From the NCBI RefSeq assembly GCF_004216715.1, contig NZ_SGXG01000001.1:3146501-3210500 (forward strand): DNA of 64,000 nucleotides, written 5' to 3'. Shown here piece after piece: positions 62,177-64,000 of this stretch. The DNA is from Cecembia calidifontis (GTDB lineage: Bacteria > Bacteroidota > Bacteroidia > Cytophagales > Cyclobacteriaceae). A model generated the notes under the pieces. That model saw only the letters and a list, made by a program, of their open reading frames with translations. It had not been told where the DNA came from and ran no database searches. Every line of letters begins with the position of its first letter. Positions within the stretch are counted from its first letter, which is position 1. Both the position numbers and the translations under genes were made by a program.

Positions 62177-63454
62177 TTAAAAACTCCATTTTAATGCCAT
62201 GGCAACCAGACTGCCTGCCTCTGCAAAAATTGAATCTTTTCCGCCTGCAAAAAACTGGCCAATGACCAATAAATCCAGGTTTTCGACCAGATTTCCGGTG
62301 ATACTGGGACTGAAGAATACTGATTTTTCACTTGGATAATAAAAACCAGCAAGACCAATATCTAGGATGGGTGAGAGCGGATACCTGGCTTGTGCAAATA
62401 TGGAATGATCCGTAAAGGATAAATTATCTGCTTTTAAGGGTCGGTTAAGTAACAAGATATTTTGTTCTCTTCCTTCTCTAGGTTGATTATACAGATATTC
62501 TACCACCAAAAATATACTATTAGAAAACATATGATCAACAGAAGTAGCCACCACCACGTTGGTAGGAGCAATACCTGGTAGGGGGTTGAGATCTCTGAAA
62601 TAACTGAATTCCCCTTTAAATCCTGTATTCTTGATACTTCCTGCCCATCCAAATCCCCCTGTCCATCGGTCTTCAAAGTAACCTGTAAGGAGCTGTATAT
62701 CATATCCTCTATGGTTTAAACTGTAGTAAACAGCCGCCACGCTTTCTTTTACAGATTCCCTTGGGGCAATGACCATTTCGAATCGGCTCAGGTCGCCTGT
62801 ATAATAAGAAAACCTCAGCGCATCGGTTCCTGGTCTTTCTTCATAGTCGAAGTCAAAAAATGAATAGGTATTGAAAAGATCATTTGGGTTGGAGACCAGG
62901 TTGATCCCCCAATTGACCCTTTGTCTCCCTATTCTTAATTGCCATTTTTCACCTTTATACTCCGTGTAAAATCTATCAATGGTGCTGTGCACAGCAAAGT
63001 TATTTCCGCTCCAGATGATCCAGCTTAGGTCAAAGTACCCAAAATCTGTATCGAGGAAGTCTTTGAAAAATGGAAATTCCCTGACTGTTCCCCCTACAAA
63101 ATGCCGGGTTCTTAAACTGCCATAAGTGGTCCATTTCTCATTAAAATTAACCCTTAGGTTGAGACGGTTGTGTATCAGGTTATCAAATAATCCCTTTTCC
63201 AATGCCTTACTGTTCCGGAAGGAGGGTAGGATTTTGAAATAACCGTTCAGTCTGAATTCGGGAAATGGATTCTTTTCAGGGATACTGTCTTGGAAATCTA
63301 CAGGATCTTTTATTGCTGAAAGTTTAGTCTCAGTCTTTTGTTCGTTATTTTTGAAAAGCTTCTCTGAATGGGCTTTTTGGGCACATAATGCGCTTAAAAA
63401 GAAAAGGGAAAACCAACTTATGGCTAAGAAAAAATTATTTTCTAAGGTCTTCAT
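62177..63454 (-). CDS. Outer-membrane beta-barrel (porin-like) protein
   Basis: 425 aa from ATG 63454 (MKTLENNFFLAISWFSLFFLSALCAQ, signal peptide); an in-frame start at 63466 is possible. The mature protein has a polar N-terminal spacer (residues about 28-70) and then 16-18 strand-like segments: FRLNGYFKILPSFRN, NRLNLRVNFNEKWTTYGSLRTR, IDRFYTEYKGEKWQLRIGRQRVNWG, ALRFSYYTGDLSRFEMVIAP. The WQLRIGRQRVNWG strand is reminiscent of DUF1302/alginate-export porins, but the family is not certain. The start overlaps the end of the ABC ATPase gene by 20 bp, so it is co-transcribed with it. Confidence 0.75.
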   Translation of the reverse strand: MKTLENNFFLAISWFSLFFLSALCAQKAHSEKLFKNNEQKTETKLSAIKDPVDFQDSIPEKNPFPEFRLNGYFKILPSFRNSKALEKGLFDNLIHNRLNLRVNFNEKWTTYGSLRTRHFVGGTVREFPFFKDFLDTDFGYFDLSWIIWSGNNFAVHSTIDRFYTEYKGEKWQLRIGRQRVNWGINLVSNPNDLFNTYSFFDFDYEERPGTDALRFSYYTGDLSRFEMVIAPRESVKESVAAVYYSLNHRGYDIQLLTGYFEDRWTGGFGWAGSIKNTGFKGEFSYFRDLNPLPGIAPTNVVVATSVDHMFSNSIFLVVEYLYNQPREGREQNILLLNRPLKADNLSFTDHSIFAQARYPLSPILDIGLAGFYYPSEKSVFFSPSITGNLVENLDLLVIGQFFAGGKDSIFAEAGSLVAMALKWSF

Positions 63455-64000
63455 GTAAAGCGCCATCTACCAAGGTTACCACTCTTCTTGCCCTTTCTAT
63501 CACCCTTTGGTCATGGGTGCTGAAGATAAAGGTCATATTTTCCTCTTGGTTCAGCCTCGCCATGATATCCAATAAATTCATGGCAGCTTTCGTGTCAAGA
63601 TTGGCTGTCGGTTCATCTGCCAGTACAAATTTTGGCCTAGAAGCCAAAGCCCTTGCTACTGCTACCCTTTGTTGTTGGCCACCGGAAAGCTCAGAGGGCT
63701 TGCTGTGCATTTTACCAGACAATCCTACTTCTTCCAAGACTTTTTCTGCCCTTTCTTTGATTTCTTTGGCAGCCCTGTTTTGCAATTCCATGATCAAGCT
63801 TACATTCTCAATGGCTGATAGTACTGGAATCAGGTTATAGGATTGAAAGACAAAGCCTATATTCTTTAATCTGAATTCTATGAGTTCTCCCTTTCGCAAT
63901 TTTGAAATGTCTGTCCCATCAATAAATACCTGGCCTCTAGTAGGCGTATCCAGCCCACCTATCATATTCAATAAAGTGGTTTTTCCAGAACCGGAGGGGC
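63435..64000 (-). CDS. ABC transporter ATP-binding protein (LolD/MacB type), 5' end beyond window
   Basis: About 188 C-terminal residues are visible. The frame is open to the window edge and begins inside Walker A (PSGSGKTTLLNMIGGLDTPTRG). Then come FVFQSYNLIPVLSAIENV (Q-loop), LSGGQQQRVAVARALASRPKFVLADEPTANLD (signature and Walker B) and the switch histidine in FSTHDQRVIERA. Residues GLDTPTRG and the Q-loop phrase mark the lipoprotein-release or macrolide-export group (LolD, MacB, YknY). Its permease should lie outside the window. The downstream porin-like gene overlaps it, hinting at an envelope efflux role. Confidence 0.93.
   Translation of the reverse strand, partial: PSGSGKTTLLNMIGGLDTPTRGQVFIDGTDISKLRKGELIEFRLKNIGFVFQSYNLIPVLSAIENVSLIMELQNRAAKEIKERAEKVLEEVGLSGKMHSKPSELSGGQQQRVAVARALASRPKFVLADEPTANLDTKAAMNLLDIMARLNQEENMTFIFSTHDQRVIERARRVVTLVDGALHEDLRK

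Overview
The window looks like a chromosomal segment of a low-GC marine or freshwater Bacteroidota, probably Cytophagales near Cyclobacteriaceae (Algoriphagus-like). Signs of this are the gliding protein GldC, GSCFA and DUF2490 proteins, TonB receptors with carboxypeptidase-regulatory-like N-domains, menaquinone genes, the short (463 aa) arginine decarboxylase, and promoters fitting the Bacteroidota -7 consensus TAnnTTTG. Genus level is inference.

Layout. 1-4.4 kb: a truncated M28B peptidase, a degenerate-Nudix regulator, an AI-2E family permease and a decayed DUF3307 gene. 4.5-6.7 kb: a tRNA zone (Leu-CAG, Pro-TGG, Ser-GCT). Here the tRNA-Pro gene is preceded by eight 105-bp tandem copies of a tRNA-Pro-like sequence, next to a sulfatase pseudogene and a tRNA-Ser fragment broken by a perfect palindrome. 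7-9.6 kb: a small orphan protein, a PAS sensor with a histidine-less kinase dimerization region and no ATPase domain, and a stand-alone LytTR protein. 9.5-13.5 kb: queA, menC, cold-shock protein, lactonase. 13.5-25.3 kb: an ion-homeostasis block: the complete seven-gene mrpABCDEFG Na+/H+ antiporter operon, PEP carboxylase, a K+/H+ antiporter, a universal stress protein and a K+ channel. 25-38.6 kb: OsmC, GNAT, a large TonB receptor, gldC, GSCFA, a PAP2-like protein, SGNH hydrolase, SUI1, Usp, menA, glutathione peroxidase, argS, a degenerate intergenic repeat cluster and arginase. 39-43.5 kb: amino-acid permease, methionine-type aminotransferase, GlgX.

43.6-48.9 kb: the most coherent regulatory unit. 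A TonB receptor, a small outer-membrane protein, a TauE/SafE exporter, a cysteine-bearing Rrf2 regulator and an unknown 161-aa protein are linked by three near-identical operator sites. In two of them the operator-to-promoter spacing is exactly the same. I infer an Rrf2-controlled, probably sulfur-related, uptake regulon.

48.9-60.6 kb: arginine decarboxylase, a secreted MORN-like/coiled-coil protein with two envelope genes, a D-threonine-aldolase-like enzyme, and a 1139-aa dehydrogenase-like/HEAT/cytochrome c lipoprotein overlapping a PIG-L deacetylase. 60.6-64 kb: an OMP gene with an intact IS4-family insertion (9-bp target duplication) just upstream of its start, then another outer-membrane beta-barrel gene and a truncated ABC ATPase gene. 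I see no CRISPR array, prophage, rRNA operon or recognised defence system.
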